DNA of 35,992 nt from CACORA01 sp044234625 (GTDB lineage Bacteria > Planctomycetota > Planctomycetia > Pirellulales > UBA1268), in NCBI GenBank assembly GCA_044234625.1, contig JBIIIP010000016.1:1-35992 (forward strand). Direction: 5' to 3'. The notes under the pieces are model-generated. The model made no database searches. It was not told where the DNA came from and was given only the letters and a program-made list of their open reading frames with translations. Within the stretch, counting starts at the first letter, position 1. Each line of letters opens with the position of its first letter. Positions 13,405 through 21,882 of the stretch are shown here, one piece after another. Position numbers and translations under genes: made by a program.

Positions 13405-14316
13405 TCAATTCCGCGCGGGAGCGGCGGCCCCGCGCCACTGGCGGCGGTAGTCGCTCGGCGCCGCACCGGTCTTGCTCTTGAAGAGCTTTGAAAAATGGTA
13501 TGGGCTGCTGAAACCGAGGGCGTAGGCGATCTCCTTCACGGAGAGGGGCGAATTGCGGAGCATCTCCCCGGCCCGGCGCATCGCCAGTTGGAGGTGATAC
13601 TGATAGGGGGTGTGGCCCGTCTGCTGTTTGAACGCGCGAAAGAAGTGCGCGCGACTGACATCGAACCGCCGGATCAAGTCGTCGATCACGGGCAGGCCGC
13701 CGGGGTCGGCCTCCAGCAGGAGCCGCGCCTCGCGGACGATCTCCTGGAGCCGCGGGCCCGCGATCGTCGTTGGCGCGCCGGCCCCGAGGCGGGCCAGGAT
13801 TTCCAGCGTCTTGGCGGCGGCAATGGGGCCGCAGCCCGCCGAATCGGCCCGCAGGCCGTCGAGCAGGCTGCGGAAGGCATCCACCACCGCCGCGTCGATC
13901 CCGCCCCGGATCACGGCCCGCTCGGGGAGGAAGATCCGGTCGTCTTGAAACCGCACGGGAAGATCACCGAGGAAATGCACCCAGTAGATCGCCCAGCCCG
14001 TGCGGCGGTCGGGGCGGTAGCGGTGCCACACGCCAGGGAAGAGGATCGCCGCATCGCCCTGCGCGAGCGGCACCGCGCCGGTGGCGTGGGAGTGGAATTC
14101 GCCGTGGCCATGGGCGACGTAGACGACGGCGTATTCGGAGAGCACGCGGCCGGCGTCCCACGTGTAGAAGTGCCCGCGCGGATGGCGGCGTTTGGGGATC
14201 GGGTCATCCCCGGCGAGAACCGGCTGGTAGCCGACTCCGGTGACGTTCAGCCCCCAGGCCCGGTGGCGCGGGTCGACGGCCGGATAGCGGTAAAACTCCC
14301 TGGCACTTTTCATCAT
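13405..14316 (-). CDS. AraC-family transcriptional regulator
   Basis: 303-aa protein with an N-terminal cupin-like ligand domain (HSHATGAVPLAQGDAAILFP) and a C-terminal AraC double HTH at about residues 200-295: first helix pair DLIRRFDVSRAHFFRAFKQQ, second IAYALGFSSPYHFSKLFKSK with the family signature ending TGAAPSDYRRQW. ATG 14316 is chosen because the longer frame (14409) would run into the divergent operon; no clear ribosome binding site. Only 56 bp separate it from the six-gene sugar operon, so it is the likely ligand-dependent regulator of that operon. Confidence 0.9.
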   Translation of the reverse strand: MMKSAREFYRYPAVDPRHRAWGLNVTGVGYQPVLAGDDPIPKRRHPRGHFYTWDAGRVLSEYAVVYVAHGHGEFHSHATGAVPLAQGDAAILFPGVWHRYRPDRRTGWAIYWVHFLGDLPVRFQDDRIFLPERAVIRGGIDAAVVDAFRSLLDGLRADSAGCGPIAAAKTLEILARLGAGAPTTIAGPRLQEIVREARLLLEADPGGLPVIDDLIRRFDVSRAHFFRAFKQQTGHTPYQYHLQLAMRRAGEMLRNSPLSVKEIAYALGFSSPYHFSKLFKSKTGAAPSDYRRQWRGAAAPARN

Positions 14317-14372
14317 CGTGTGGCATTCGAATCGATTTTTGGCCGTGATGAGGCAGGTAGCCGGTTTTTCCG

Positions 14373-15386
14373 ATGATACAAAACAACATGCCTGCATACG
14401 ATCCGACATTTTCGGTCAGGGGCCGGGAGGCCACGATTGAAACCGTGAAGGACGTATCCATACAGCTGCCCCGCCGACGTCTTCTGGCCGCCGCCGCCCT
14501 GGCGCCGTTCGCGCCGGTGGCCGTGGGGGCGGAGCCGGCGGAAAGAGAGTCCGTCCCAACGCCGCCTCTTTCCGACCATGGCCTGCTCTTCTCCTGCAAA
14601 TACGGCATGACCAGCGGGCCGAGCCTGGAGGAGCGGCTGCTCGCAGCACGGGCAGCGGGCATGGACGGGGTCGATTTCGACGCCGCCGGGTGGGTCGCTC
14701 CCGAGGAACTCCGCGCCGCCGTGCAGTCGACGGGAGTGTTCGTCCACAACGCGATCAACCACGACCACTGGAAGCACACACTCACCAGCGCCGACCCTGC
14801 CGTGAGGGCCGTCGGAAGGAGCAATCTCGAGCAGTGCATCCGGGTCTCGCACGCGGCTGGGGGAAGCGGTGTGCTGCTCGTGATCGGCCGGGCCGCCGAC
14901 GGGCCGGAGGGCCCCGCCCGGGCCCGCGAGGAAATCCGCAAAGCCATTCCCCTGGCCGCATCGCTCGGTCAGCGGATCCTTTTTGAAAACGTCTGGAATG
15001 GGCTGTTCTACGTGAACGATGGTCCCCGGAACCAAAGCGTGCAGCCCTTCGCCGACTACATCGACAGCTTCGAGAGCCCGTGGGTCGGGGCGTTTTTCGA
15101 CCTCGGCAACCACGCCCGCTATGGCGACGTGGCCGAGTGGATCCGCGGCCTGGGACCGCGGATCGTGAAACTCGACATCAAGGGCTATTCGAATGCCCGC
15201 GGCGACACGGAAGGGAAAGAGAAGGGCTTCGTCGACATCACCGCCGGTGACATCGACTGGTCGGCGGTGAGGGCGGCCCTCCGCGAGATCGGCTTCACCG
15301 GCTGGGTTTCGGCCGAGGTCGGCGGAGGCGACGTCGACCGCCTGAAGACCGTGCTCGATCAGATGAAGCAGGCGTTGCTGGGATAA
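14373..15386 (+). CDS. Sugar phosphate isomerase/epimerase family TIM-barrel protein, Tat signal
   Basis: 337 aa from the first ATG. An apparent twin-arginine signal (LPRRRLLAAAALAPFAPVAV) precedes a xylose-isomerase-like TIM barrel: EERLLAARAAGMDGVDFDAA, metal-site candidates ILFENVWN, FFDLGNHARYG and LDIKGYSN, and a closing GWVSAEVGGGD. The family includes isomerases, epimerases and, in some 3-keto-glycoside systems, lyases. Start uncertain: ATG 14373 and 14388 lack ribosome binding sites, while GGGAGG (14425-14430) sits five bases before an in-frame ATT at 14436 that would give a normal Tat n-region. A GTG at 14445 is another option. First gene of a six-gene operon. Confidence 0.85.
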   Translation: MIQNNMPAYDPTFSVRGREATIETVKDVSIQLPRRRLLAAAALAPFAPVAVGAEPAERESVPTPPLSDHGLLFSCKYGMTSGPSLEERLLAARAAGMDGVDFDAAGWVAPEELRAAVQSTGVFVHNAINHDHWKHTLTSADPAVRAVGRSNLEQCIRVSHAAGGSGVLLVIGRAADGPEGPARAREEIRKAIPLAASLGQRILFENVWNGLFYVNDGPRNQSVQPFADYIDSFESPWVGAFFDLGNHARYGDVAEWIRGLGPRIVKLDIKGYSNARGDTEGKEKGFVDITAGDIDWSAVRAALREIGFTGWVSAEVGGGDVDRLKTVLDQMKQALLG

Positions 15387-15414
15387 GTCGGCCCTCACGA
15401 CGAGGAGCGAAAGC

Positions 15415-16716
15415 ATGAATGATTCACCTTCAGGGACGGGCGCGGTCAGGAACCGACGAACATTTCTCGGGGCCAGCGTGGCATCGCTGGCGGCGGGCGC
15501 GATGGTGCATTCCTCCATCGGGGCCGCCGAACAGACCGCCGAGTTGCGGCTGGGCATCGTGGGCTGCGGCGGCCGCGGCACCGGGGCGGCGAACGACTCG
15601 CTCTCGATCAACGAGGGCGTGAAACTCGTCGCGGCGGCCGATCTCTACGCCGCCAAGTGCGCGGCGATGCAGAAATACCTCGTCTCGCACGGCGACAAGG
15701 TGGCGATCGACGACGCGAAGATCCACGGCGGGCTCGACGGCTACAAGCGGGTGCTCGACGACCCCGAGGTCGACATCGTTCTGCTCACCGCATCGCCGGG
15801 CTTCCGGCCCCGCCACCTGCTCGAGGCGGTGGAGGCCGGCAAGCACGTGTTCGCCGAGAAGCCGGTCCTGGTCGATCCGGCAGGCTACCGCACGTGCCTC
15901 GCGGCCCACGACAAGGCCCTCGCACAGGGCACGGCGATCGTCACCGGCACCCAATACCGCCGGCAGCAGAGCTACGTCGAGGCGGTGGAGCGGATCCGCG
16001 GCGGCGAGATCGGCGACGTGATCGGCGCGACCGCCCGGTATTGCACGGCCGGCATCTGGTATCGCGGCCGCCAGCCGGGGGTGAGCGACGCCGAATACCA
16101 GATGAACAACTGGATGCACTTCATCTGGTTGAGCGGCGACCAGATCTGCGAGCAGGCCATCCACAACCTCGACGCCATCAACTGGGTCATGGGCGCGAAC
16201 CCCGTTTCGGCATTCGGTTCTGGCGGCCGCTTCACGCGGCCCGACGACAGCGAGATGTGGGACAGCATGTGCATCGACTACGAGTACCCCGGAGACCGCT
16301 GCGCGTCGTTCATGTGCCGGCAGATCCCGGGAGCCGCCGCGGACGTGTCGAACGTCGTCTACGGATCGAAGGGCACGTGCCACCTGGGCGCCGGCAACAC
16401 AGGCTCGCGTATCTTCGACCGCGACGGCAGGCAGTCGTGGGACATCGCCGGCGACATCGCCGCCGCGTATCGACAGGAGCACAAGGATCTCGTCGACTCC
16501 ATCCGGGCTGGGAGGCCGATCGTGGAATTGCGGCAGACCGCCGAAAGCTCGCTCACCGCGGTGATGGGCCGGCTGGCCGCCTACACCGGCAAGCGGGTAA
16601 CGTGGGACTTCCTCGTGAACGAATCGACGCTCGACCTGTTCCCACCTGATCTTTCCCTGGACGCTGCAATGCCCCCGCCGCAGCACGCCGTCCCCGGCAA
16701 AACGCCCCTCGTCTGA
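15415..16716 (+). CDS. Gfo/Idh/MocA family dehydrogenase with Tat signal
   Basis: 433-aa NAD(P)-dependent sugar oxidoreductase. Twin-arginine leader (VRNRRTFLGASVASLAAGAM) ending near Ala-Ala at about 40, so export folded with cofactor is expected. Rossmann motif LGIVGCGGRGTGAA follows, then HVFAEKPVLVDPAG (the EKP motif with catalytic Lys) and a C-terminal substrate domain with WMHFIWLSGDQICEQAIHNL. ATG 15415 has GGAG eight bases upstream. Exported members of this family are abundant in planctomycetes; in the 3-keto route such enzymes oxidise a sugar C3 hydroxyl. Substrate unknown. 28 bp after the isomerase gene. Confidence 0.9.
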   Translation: MNDSPSGTGAVRNRRTFLGASVASLAAGAMVHSSIGAAEQTAELRLGIVGCGGRGTGAANDSLSINEGVKLVAAADLYAAKCAAMQKYLVSHGDKVAIDDAKIHGGLDGYKRVLDDPEVDIVLLTASPGFRPRHLLEAVEAGKHVFAEKPVLVDPAGYRTCLAAHDKALAQGTAIVTGTQYRRQQSYVEAVERIRGGEIGDVIGATARYCTAGIWYRGRQPGVSDAEYQMNNWMHFIWLSGDQICEQAIHNLDAINWVMGANPVSAFGSGGRFTRPDDSEMWDSMCIDYEYPGDRCASFMCRQIPGAAADVSNVVYGSKGTCHLGAGNTGSRIFDRDGRQSWDIAGDIAAAYRQEHKDLVDSIRAGRPIVELRQTAESSLTAVMGRLAAYTGKRVTWDFLVNESTLDLFPPDLSLDAAMPPPQHAVPGKTPLV

Positions 16717-16729
16717 CGAAGGAGACTGC

Positions 16730-18709
16730 ATGACCGCCACGACCTCGACACCGATCTATCGCGGCCCGCTCCCCCACGTGCACACGCTGGAGCGGGTGCC
16801 CGTCACCGTCTACGACCAGCCGGGAGAGGCGAGCCGGGCAGTGGCCCGCGAGATCGCCGATCTCGTGCAGGCGCGGGCCGCGGCCGGCAAGCAGACCGTG
16901 CTCGGCCTGGCCACGGGCTCGACGCCGGTGGGCGTCTACGACGAGCTCATCCGGCTGCACCGCGAGGAGGGCGTATCGTTCAAGACGGTGGTCACGTTCA
17001 ACCTCGACGAATACTGGCCGATGGCCCCCGCCGCGCTCCAGAGCTACCACCGCTTCATGCGCGAGCATCTCTTCGACCACGTCGACATCCCCGCGGAAAA
17101 CATCCGCATCCCCGACGGCACGCTGCCGCGCGACCGAGTGGCCGCCGCCTGCCTGCGGTATGAGGAAATGATCCGCGCCGCCGGAGGCATCGACCTGCAG
17201 CTCCTGGGCATCGGCCGCACCGGCCACATCGGCTTCAACGAGCCGGGCAGCGCCGTCGAGAGCCGCACGCGGCTGATCACGCTCGACAGCGTCACGCGGG
17301 CCGATGCCTCCAGCGATTTCTTCGGCGAGTGGAACGTGCCCCGGCAGGCGATCACGATGGGCGTCGGGTCGATCCTCGACGCCCGCCGCGTGGTGCTCCT
17401 GGCCTTCGGCGAGCACAAGGCCCCGATCGTCCGCAAGGCCGTGGAGGAGCCGGCGAGCAGCCACGTGTCGGCCAGCGCGCTGCAGCAGCATGCCGATGCC
17501 CGCTTCGTGCTCGATCGCGCCGCCGCGGCCCGGCTCACGCGGTTCGAGTCGCCGTGGCTGGTGGGGCCGTTGGAGACGATGGGCCTCACCTGGACCGACG
17601 ACCTCACGCGCAAGGCGGTGATCTGGATGGCGCTGGCCATCGGCAAGCCGATCCTCAAGCTCACCGACGAGGACTACAACGAGCACGGCCTCCAAGACCT
17701 GCTCAGCAACCGCGGCCGGGCCTACGACCTCAACATCGAGGTCTTCCGCGCCATGCAAGACACGATCACCGGCTGGCCGGCCGGGAAGCCGGGCATGCCG
17801 CGCCGCGTCCGCGGGATCATCTCCGCGGATAGGGCCGACGAATCTCCCTGGCGGGTGGTGGTGTTCAGCCCGCATCCCGACGACGACGTGATCAGCATGG
17901 GGGGCACGTTCATCCGGCTTTGCGAGCAGGGGCACGACGTGCACGTCGCCTACCAGACCAGCGGCAACATCGCCGTGTGGGACGAATCGGCCGACCGGCA
18001 TGTCGACTTCGTAGAGGAATTCGGCAAGGCGTTCGGCCTGGGTGACAAGGCGGGGGAGGTCGCCGAGAAGATCCGCGGCTTTCTCCGCACGAAGCCCGCG
18101 GGGGCGGTCGATCTGCCGGAGCTGCAGATGGTGAAGGGGCTGATCCGCCGCACCGAGGCGCGGGCCGGGGCCCGTTACTCGGGCGTGAAGCCGGAAAATA
18201 TCCATTTTCTCGACCTGCCGTTCTACGAGACCGGCCGAGTGCGCAAGAACCCGATCGGCCCCGAAGACATCGCCATCACGGCACGCCTTCTCGACGCGGT
18301 GCAGCCCCACCAGGTGTATGCAGCCGGCGATCTTTCCGATCCCCACGGCACGCACCGCGTCTGCCTCGGGGCCGTGATCGCGGCGCTCGGGCAGCTGGCC
18401 GACCGTCCGTGGGCGAAACGCTGCGAGCTGTGGCTCTACCGCGGGGCGTGGCAGGAGTGGGAGCCGCACGAGATCGACATGGCGGTGCCGCTCTCACCCG
18501 ACGAGGTGGAGCGGAAGCGAATGGCGATCTTCAAGCACGAGAGCCAGAAGGATCGGGCGCTCTTTCCCGGGCCCACCGACCCGCGCGAGTTCTGGCAGCG
18601 GGCCGAGGATCGCAACCGCGACACGGCGCGGCTCTACGACAAGCTGGGCCTGCCGGAATACGAGGCTATCGAGGGCTTCGTGCTCCACCAACCGGAGGAC
18701 CGGGCATGA
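16730..18709 (+). CDS. nagB: Glucosamine-6-phosphate deaminase (NagB) fused to a PIG-L/LmbE deacetylase
   Basis: 659-aa cytoplasmic fusion. Residues about 20-280 are NagB-like: VLGLATGSTPVGVYDELI (phosphate loop), FNLDEYWPM (catalytic Asp), and LLGIGRTGHIGFNEPGS near 165, where Thr replaces the Asp of E. coli NagB's NDGHIAFNEP. Residues about 375-600 are a PIG-L/LmbE zinc N-deacetylase: SPHPDDDVISMGG (HPDDD at 382-386) and SDPHGTHRVCLGA. The two parts could remove the N-acetyl group and then deaminate and isomerise the amino sugar to fructose-6-phosphate. Similar fusions are known in Bacteroidetes and planctomycetes. It starts 13 bp after the dehydrogenase stop; its stop overlaps the next ATG. 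Confidence 0.92.
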   Translation: MTATTSTPIYRGPLPHVHTLERVPVTVYDQPGEASRAVAREIADLVQARAAAGKQTVLGLATGSTPVGVYDELIRLHREEGVSFKTVVTFNLDEYWPMAPAALQSYHRFMREHLFDHVDIPAENIRIPDGTLPRDRVAAACLRYEEMIRAAGGIDLQLLGIGRTGHIGFNEPGSAVESRTRLITLDSVTRADASSDFFGEWNVPRQAITMGVGSILDARRVVLLAFGEHKAPIVRKAVEEPASSHVSASALQQHADARFVLDRAAAARLTRFESPWLVGPLETMGLTWTDDLTRKAVIWMALAIGKPILKLTDEDYNEHGLQDLLSNRGRAYDLNIEVFRAMQDTITGWPAGKPGMPRRVRGIISADRADESPWRVVVFSPHPDDDVISMGGTFIRLCEQGHDVHVAYQTSGNIAVWDESADRHVDFVEEFGKAFGLGDKAGEVAEKIRGFLRTKPAGAVDLPELQMVKGLIRRTEARAGARYSGVKPENIHFLDLPFYETGRVRKNPIGPEDIAITARLLDAVQPHQVYAAGDLSDPHGTHRVCLGAVIAALGQLADRPWAKRCELWLYRGAWQEWEPHEIDMAVPLSPDEVERKRMAIFKHESQKDRALFPGPTDPREFWQRAEDRNRDTARLYDKLGLPEYEAIEGFVLHQPEDRA

Positions 18710-19731
18710 TCCGCTATAACGTCGGCATCATCGGCTATGGCTGGGCGGCGACGGCCCATATCGCCGCGCTCAACGCCACGCGGCAGGCGCGGGTGACGGC
18801 CGTCTGCTCCTCGCGGCCGCTGGACGGAGCGGAATTATCGGCGAAGCATGGGGGCCCGATCGCGGTGCATCGGTCGCTTGACGATCTGCTCGCAGACAAG
18901 TCGATCGACGTGGTCGACATCACGGGCCTCCCCAGCCTCCATCGCGACCAGGCCGTGGCCGCTGCCCGCGCCAAGAAGCACGTGATCCTGGAAAAGCCGA
19001 TGGCCAACTCCGCTGCGGAGGTCGATGACATCGTGGCGGCTGCCGCGGCCAACGGCGTGAAGGGCTGCGTCTGCTTCGAGTGCCGATTTTCCAGCCAGTT
19101 TCAGGTGACCAAGGCCCTGGTCGACGAGGGCCTGTTGGGGAGCCTGCATTACGGCGAGGTTGACTACTACCACGGCATCGGCCCGTGGTACGGCCAGTAT
19201 CGCTGGAACACCGGCAAGAAGAACGGCGGCAGCGCGTTGCTCACGGCCGGCTGCCACGCCCTCGATGCCCTGCTCTTGGTGATGGGCAGTGAGGTGGAGA
19301 GCGTGTCGAGCATGAGCACGCGGTCGGCGAGCGAACTGTTCGCTCCCTACGAGTACGACACGTCGAGTGTGACGATCCTGCGGTTCAAGAATGGCGCGGT
19401 TGGAAAGACGGCGGCGATCGTCGACTGCCTGCAGCCCTACTATTTCCACACGCACCTCGTCGGCAGCCAGGGCAGCCTGCTCGACAACCGTTTTCACTCC
19501 ATGAAACTGAAGGCTGATAAGGGGCACTGGAGCGAGCTTTCCATGAAGATGCTCGACTCCGGGGACGTGACCGACCATCCCTACCAGGCCCAATTTCAGG
19601 CTTTCTTCGACGCGATCGACCGGGGTGAGGAGATGCCGCTGACGAGCTTTCCCGAGGCCAAGAAGACGTTCGATGTGATCTTCGCCGCCGATGCCAGCGC
19701 CGCGCAGGGCGGCCGGCCCGTGGTGCTGTGA
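18706..19731 (+). CDS. Gfo/Idh/MocA family dehydrogenase, cytoplasmic
   Basis: 341-aa oxidoreductase without a signal peptide. The Rossmann motif VGIIGYGWAATAHIAAL opens the protein, HVILEKPMANSAAEVD carries the EKP catalytic motif, and the C-terminal domain (YYHGIGPWYGQYRWNT; LLTAGCHALDALLLVMG) holds the substrate-site His. ATG 18706 overlaps the NagB-fusion stop (ATGA) with GGAGG seven bases upstream, so translation is coupled. Paired with the exported paralogue at 15415, it may oxidise or reduce the imported sugar at a different step; substrate unknown. Confidence 0.92.
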   Translation: MIRYNVGIIGYGWAATAHIAALNATRQARVTAVCSSRPLDGAELSAKHGGPIAVHRSLDDLLADKSIDVVDITGLPSLHRDQAVAAARAKKHVILEKPMANSAAEVDDIVAAAAANGVKGCVCFECRFSSQFQVTKALVDEGLLGSLHYGEVDYYHGIGPWYGQYRWNTGKKNGGSALLTAGCHALDALLLVMGSEVESVSSMSTRSASELFAPYEYDTSSVTILRFKNGAVGKTAAIVDCLQPYYFHTHLVGSQGSLLDNRFHSMKLKADKGHWSELSMKMLDSGDVTDHPYQAQFQAFFDAIDRGEEMPLTSFPEAKKTFDVIFAADASAAQGGRPVVL

Positions 19732-19769
19732 GCGGCTTACCAATTCCCGCCTCCTCGGGGCAACCGGCC

Positions 19770-20414
19770 ATGCGATCCATCCTCCACGCCGTGATCTGTT
19801 TCGCCCTCACCGCGACGGCCGCCCGCGCGACCGAAGACGACGGCTTCACTCCTCTCTTCGACGGTGTGTCGCTGACGGGCTGGCAGGGCGACCCGCGGGG
19901 CTACGAGGCAGTGGATGGCGAATTGCGGTGCCGGCAAGGATCCGGCAGCAATTTGCTCACGACGCGGGAATTCACCGACTTTGAACTGCGGTTCGAATTC
20001 CGGCTCACCCCCGGCGCGAACAACGGCCTGGGCATTCGCTTGCCCGTGAACGGCGATGCGGCCTACGACGGGATGGAGATCCAGATTCTCGACGACGGGC
20101 ATCCGAAGTATGCGGCGATCGAGCCTTGGCGGGTGAATGGCTCGATCTACGGGGTCGTGGCCGCCAAGCGCGGCAGCCTGAAGCCGGTCGGCGAGTGGAA
20201 CGAGGAACGGGCGGTCGTTCGCGGCAGCCGCGTGACGGTGGTCGTGAACGGTAAGACGGTCGTCGATGCCGACGTGGCGGCGTTTCGCGACGGCCGGCCC
20301 ACGCCCGATGGCAAGCCCCATCCGGGCCTCTCCCGGGCGAAGGGCCACATCGCCTTCCTCGGCCATGGCGACGAAGTACACTTTCGCCGCATCCGCATCC
20401 TGGAGTTGCCATGA
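19770..20414 (+). CDS. DUF1080 secreted protein, putative 3-keto-glycoside hydrolase
   Basis: 214-aa protein with signal peptide MRSILHAVICFALTATAARA and a single DUF1080 (3-keto-disaccharide hydrolase) jelly-roll: GFTPLFDGVSLTGWQG, AVDGELRCRQGSGSNLLTTR, FELRFEFRLTPGANNGLGIR, YDGMEIQILDD and a closing IAFLGHGDEVHFRRIRI. Characterised relatives cleave 3-keto-glycosides made by Gfo/Idh/MocA enzymes. ATG 19770 gives a proper signal peptide; an upstream GTG at 19728, overlapping the previous stop, would add 14 residues. Its 3' end overlaps the permease gene (ATGA). It likely acts outside the cytoplasm on products of the exported dehydrogenase. Confidence 0.88.
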   Translation: MRSILHAVICFALTATAARATEDDGFTPLFDGVSLTGWQGDPRGYEAVDGELRCRQGSGSNLLTTREFTDFELRFEFRLTPGANNGLGIRLPVNGDAAYDGMEIQILDDGHPKYAAIEPWRVNGSIYGVVAAKRGSLKPVGEWNEERAVVRGSRVTVVVNGKTVVDADVAAFRDGRPTPDGKPHPGLSRAKGHIAFLGHGDEVHFRRIRILELP

Positions 20415-21685
20415 ATCACGACCGGCCCGCGCCGACGTTTCGCCTGTGGCTGATGATGGTGCTCGAATTCGCGATCTGGGGCGCGTGGCTGCCGCTGATC
20501 TGGGGCTACATGGGCAAGGATGGCCTCGCCTTCACCGACACCCAGATCGCCTGGGTGGGAAGCGCCTTCGCGATCGCGTCGATCGTGGGCATCTTCTTCT
20601 CCAGCCAATTCGCCGACCGCACGTTCGCCGCCGAGACGTTCATGGCCTTCAGCCACCTCGTCGGCGGCCTGGCGATCCTGGGCATGTATTGGGCCAAGGA
20701 TTTCCCCACGTTCTTCGGCCTCATGCTCGTGCACGCGCTGCTCTACGTGCCCACGATCTCGGTCTCCAACTCGATCGCCTTCGCGCACATGCAGAATGCC
20801 CAGCGGGAGTTTGGCATGGTGCGGATGGGAGGCACGATCGGGTGGATCCTGGCGGCGTGGCCGCTGTATTTCGTGCTCCAGGGGAAGTCCGGCGCCGAGG
20901 CCGTGGCCGCCAGCCGGTCGATCTTTCTCCTCGCGGGCGTGACGTCGCTGGTGCTGGCGGCCTACAGCCTCTCGCTGCCGCACACGCCGCCGAAGAAGGC
21001 CGCGGCAGAGGACGGCTTCGCCTGGCTCAAGGCAGCCCGTTTTCTCGGCCAGCCGTTCCTCCTCGTGCTGTTCGTCGTGACGTTCGTCGATTCGGTCATC
21101 CACAACGGTTACTTCCTCATGGCGGGGGGCTTTCTCGGGAGTTCTGAAGTGGGCATTCCGCCGGAATGGATCATGCCCGTGATGAGCATCGGGCAGGTGG
21201 CCGAGATCCTCACGATGGCCGTGCTCGGCAGCGTGCTCGCCCGTCTCGGCTGGAAGACCACCATGATCCTGGGCATCCTTGGCCATGCGGCCCGGTTTGC
21301 CGTGTTCGCCTGGCTGCCGCAGAACCAGCCGATGATCATCGCCGTGCAGGTACTGCACGGCATCTGCTATGCCTTCTTCTTCGCCACGCTCTACATCTTC
21401 ATCGACGCCGCCTTTCCCAAGGACGTGCGATCAAGCGCCCAGAGCCTTTTCAACCTGCTCGTGCTCGGCCTGGGCGACCTGGCCGCGAAATGGCTCTTCA
21501 TCCCGCTGCAGGGCGGCCTGACGCGCGACGGCGTCACCGACTACCGGCAGCTGTTCCTCGTGCCGGCGGCGCTGGCCGTGGGTGCTGCGGTGCTTCTGGC
21601 GATCGCCTTCTGGCCGCCGCGCGGGCTGGCGGCCGCCGCCGACACGGAGGACGACCTGGAAACAGAGCCGTCGGTCGCCCGCTGA
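20411..21685 (+). CDS. MFS permease, nucleoside:H+ symporter-like
   Basis: 424-aa membrane protein with about twelve hydrophobic segments. The first (LWLMMVLEFAIWGAWLPLIW) and following IAWVGSAFAIASIVGIFFSS, SSQFADRTFAAE match the NupG/XapB-type nucleoside:proton symporter branch of the major facilitator superfamily, as does VRMGGTIGWILAAWPLYF. In planctomycetes and Bacteroidetes this branch often sits in sugar clusters, so import of the operon's sugar is likely. It overlaps the DUF1080 gene by ATGA and is the last gene of the operon; the C-terminus is acidic. Substrate not determinable from sequence. Confidence 0.88.
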   Translation: MNHDRPAPTFRLWLMMVLEFAIWGAWLPLIWGYMGKDGLAFTDTQIAWVGSAFAIASIVGIFFSSQFADRTFAAETFMAFSHLVGGLAILGMYWAKDFPTFFGLMLVHALLYVPTISVSNSIAFAHMQNAQREFGMVRMGGTIGWILAAWPLYFVLQGKSGAEAVAASRSIFLLAGVTSLVLAAYSLSLPHTPPKKAAAEDGFAWLKAARFLGQPFLLVLFVVTFVDSVIHNGYFLMAGGFLGSSEVGIPPEWIMPVMSIGQVAEILTMAVLGSVLARLGWKTTMILGILGHAARFAVFAWLPQNQPMIIAVQVLHGICYAFFFATLYIFIDAAFPKDVRSSAQSLFNLLVLGLGDLAAKWLFIPLQGGLTRDGVTDYRQLFLVPAALAVGAAVLLAIAFWPPRGLAAAADTEDDLETEPSVAR

Positions 21686-21726
21686 CGCCCGGGCGGGCCT
21701 TCACCCGCGCCCGCGCGTAGGCACGG

Positions 21727-21862
21727 ACAGACCGGAGGTCTGTCCCTACGGTGGGAGCAGGATGCCCACGTGGCATAGACCTCCGGTCTGTGACCAAGTT
21801 TTCTCGACAGACCGGAGGTCTGTCGCCACGGTTAGGGAGAGGTCTGTCGCCACGGTGGGAGA
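21727..21862. repeat. Intergenic palindromic repeat cluster, copies 2-5
   Basis: ACAGACCGGAGGTCTGT occurs at 21727-21743 and 21807-21823. An opposite-facing variant ATAGACCTCCGGTCTGT is at 21775-21791, and a half unit GAGGTCTGTCGCCACGGT begins near 21839. Spacers carry CGCCACGGT. It lies between the convergent permease and desaturase genes, where it may stop or stabilise both transcripts. Confidence 0.85.
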
Positions 21863-21882
21863 AAGCCGGGGCGTCTTCGCCG

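Noticed and set aside
11321..13450. 709-residue open frame on the plus strand
   Set aside because: Antisense to the patatin gene, with no domain and His/Arg/Gly-rich content.
16553..18469. 638-residue open frame on the minus strand
   Set aside because: Antisense to the NagB/PIG-L fusion; no recognisable domain.
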